Assembly (NCBI RefSeq): GCF_016900655.1
Contig: NZ_JACJKH010000022.1
Coordinates: forward strand, 1 to 60,674
DNA length: 60,674 nt
Origin: Drancourtella massiliensis
GTDB taxonomy: Bacteria; Bacillota; Clostridia; Lachnospirales; Lachnospiraceae
Direction of reading: 5' to 3'
Shown piece by piece: positions 60,063-60,674 of the stretch; the first letter of the stretch is position 1; every line of letters begins with the position of its first letter. Both the position numbers and the translations under genes were made by a program. The notes beneath the pieces are model-generated. The model saw nothing but the letters and a program-made list of their open reading frames with translations, did not search any database and was not told where the DNA came from.

Positions 60063-60674
60063 TTTTCTTCCTCTCTCCTCTTCATCTCTCCGGTTCCGCC
60101 TTCTACCACGCCGTCTGACCGCAGCACAGACAGGATCGTGCCAAAGAAGCATTTCACATCCAGACCGAAGCTTAAATTCTCCACATAATAGCCGTCCAGT
60201 TTTGCTTTCTCCGGAATTTCCAGCTCGTCTCTTCCGTGGATCTGTGCCCATCCGGTCAGTCCCGGAAGAATATCATTTGCTCCATACTTGTCACGTTCTT
60301 CGATCAGATCATACTGATTCCAGAGTGCCGGTCTCGGCCCGATAATCGCCATGTCACCTTTCAGAATATTGATGATCTGCGGCAGCTCATCCAGAGATGT
60401 TTTTCTCAGGAACTTTCCGACTTTTGTAATATACTGATCCGGATCTTTTAAAAGATGGGTCGGCATATCTTTCGGTGTATCTGTCCGCATGGTCCGAAAC
60501 TTCAAAATATAAAAATGTTTTTTGTGAATTCCTACGCGCTTCTGTTTAAAAAAGACCGGTCCTGGTGAATCCAGTTTGATTGCGATCATCAGCGCAAGAA
60601 AGAATGGCGACAGGAACACCAGCGCCATCAAAGATAAATAGATGTCCAGATATTGCTTTTTCTTCAGATAGTTT
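60059..60674 (-). CDS. Undecaprenyl-phosphate sugar-1-phosphate transferase (priming), partial
   Basis: About 204 residues of a Bac_transf (PF02397) priming transferase are visible; the start lies beyond the window edge, since the frame continues upstream of the internal Met as LKKKQYLDIYLSL. Motifs are one membrane re-entrant helix (MALVFLSPFFLALMIAIKLDS), GPVFFKQKRVG, YILKFRTMRTD, LRKTSLDELPQ, GDMAIIGPRP and PGLTGWAQIHGR. It loads the first sugar phosphate on undecaprenyl phosphate. Its base composition is that of the core genome, unlike the next twelve kilobases. Confidence 0.95.
   Translation of the reverse strand, partial: NYLKKKQYLDIYLSLMALVFLSPFFLALMIAIKLDSPGPVFFKQKRVGIHKKHFYILKFRTMRTDTPKDMPTHLLKDPDQYITKVGKFLRKTSLDELPQIINILKGDMAIIGPRPALWNQYDLIEERDKYGANDILPGLTGWAQIHGRDELEIPEKAKLDGYYVENLSFGLDVKCFFGTILSVLRSDGVVEGGTGEMKRREEEK

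Noticed and set aside
59181-60251. Longer GT2 protein starting at 60251
   Set aside because: The extra 63 residues are the priming transferase gene read out of frame; ATG at 60062 has a ribosome site and gives the canonical GT2 start.
1-60674. tRNA and rRNA genes
   Set aside because: None was recognised: no GTTCRANNC-type T-loop with flanking stems and no rRNA signature was seen by eye; a tRNAscan run would settle it.

Overview
The window reads as chromosomal DNA of a gut Clostridia bacterium, most likely a Lachnospiraceae species. This is inferred from the TelA/XpaC pair, the GntR-type trehalose locus, the niaR-nadABC operon, ThiXYZ under a TPP riboswitch, RibU under an FMN riboswitch, a tyrosine T-box, AGGAGG-type ribosome binding sites and clean TTGACA-17-TATAAT promoters. 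No rRNA or tRNA gene, CRISPR array or intact transposase was recognised.

Layout. 0.2-5 kb: a DUF2798 membrane protein behind an attenuator-like leader; telA-xpaC; a roughly 300-nt non-coding RNA with its own consensus promoter and terminator; an unknown cytosolic protein. 5-10 kb: a two-component system with an FtsX-type ABC exporter; both of its promoters carry a shared AATCACA/TGTGATT motif. 10-12.5 kb: a frameshifted PD-(D/E)XK-like gene, five ~53-bp tandem repeats, and rpsI-rplM. 12.5-19.3 kb: an alpha-amylase-family/Maf fusion and the divergent trehalose locus (treR; treP-treA) with three TreR-like operators. 19.3-24.4 kb: a polysaccharide deacetylase, an enolase gene scrap and the HMP/thiamine-precursor transporter operon. 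24.4-35.5 kb: flavin reductase, NAD synthesis (niaR-nadABC), GrpB-like protein, ZIP transporter, Tyr T-box / Nudix-kinase fusion / tyrS, FMN riboswitch / ribU / creatininase homologue, and an RpiR regulator. 35.6-41.5 kb: Xaa-Pro aminopeptidase, Zn-dependent phospholipase-C-like protein, MFS transporter, and a NeuD-like/NahK-like fusion.

41.6-47.8 kb is an accessory, partly decayed region: two overcoming-lysogenization/Abi-like AAA ATPases (each with a palindrome just upstream of its promoter), a frameshifted HEPN gene, a scrap of a possible RloB-like gene, a duplicated structured ~100-bp element, a GNAT protein with a 57-residue partner, and remnants of a UDP-N-acetyl-L-fucosamine pathway (fnlC intact, fnlB reduced to its tail). 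47.8-60.67 kb is a markedly AT-rich, all-minus-strand extracellular/capsular polysaccharide cluster: priming transferase, glycosyltransferases, Wzy, Wzx, UDP-GlcNAc 2-epimerase, O-acetyltransferase. It holds two copies of a polysaccharide pyruvyl transferase plus FrhB-like iron-sulfur flavoprotein module, one as two overlapping genes and one as a single fused protein. That module is the strongest candidate for an undescribed chemistry in the window. Other notable items are the 53-bp repeat array, the promoter-driven ncRNA, two 40-bp perfect palindromes with compensatory changes, and several domain fusions.
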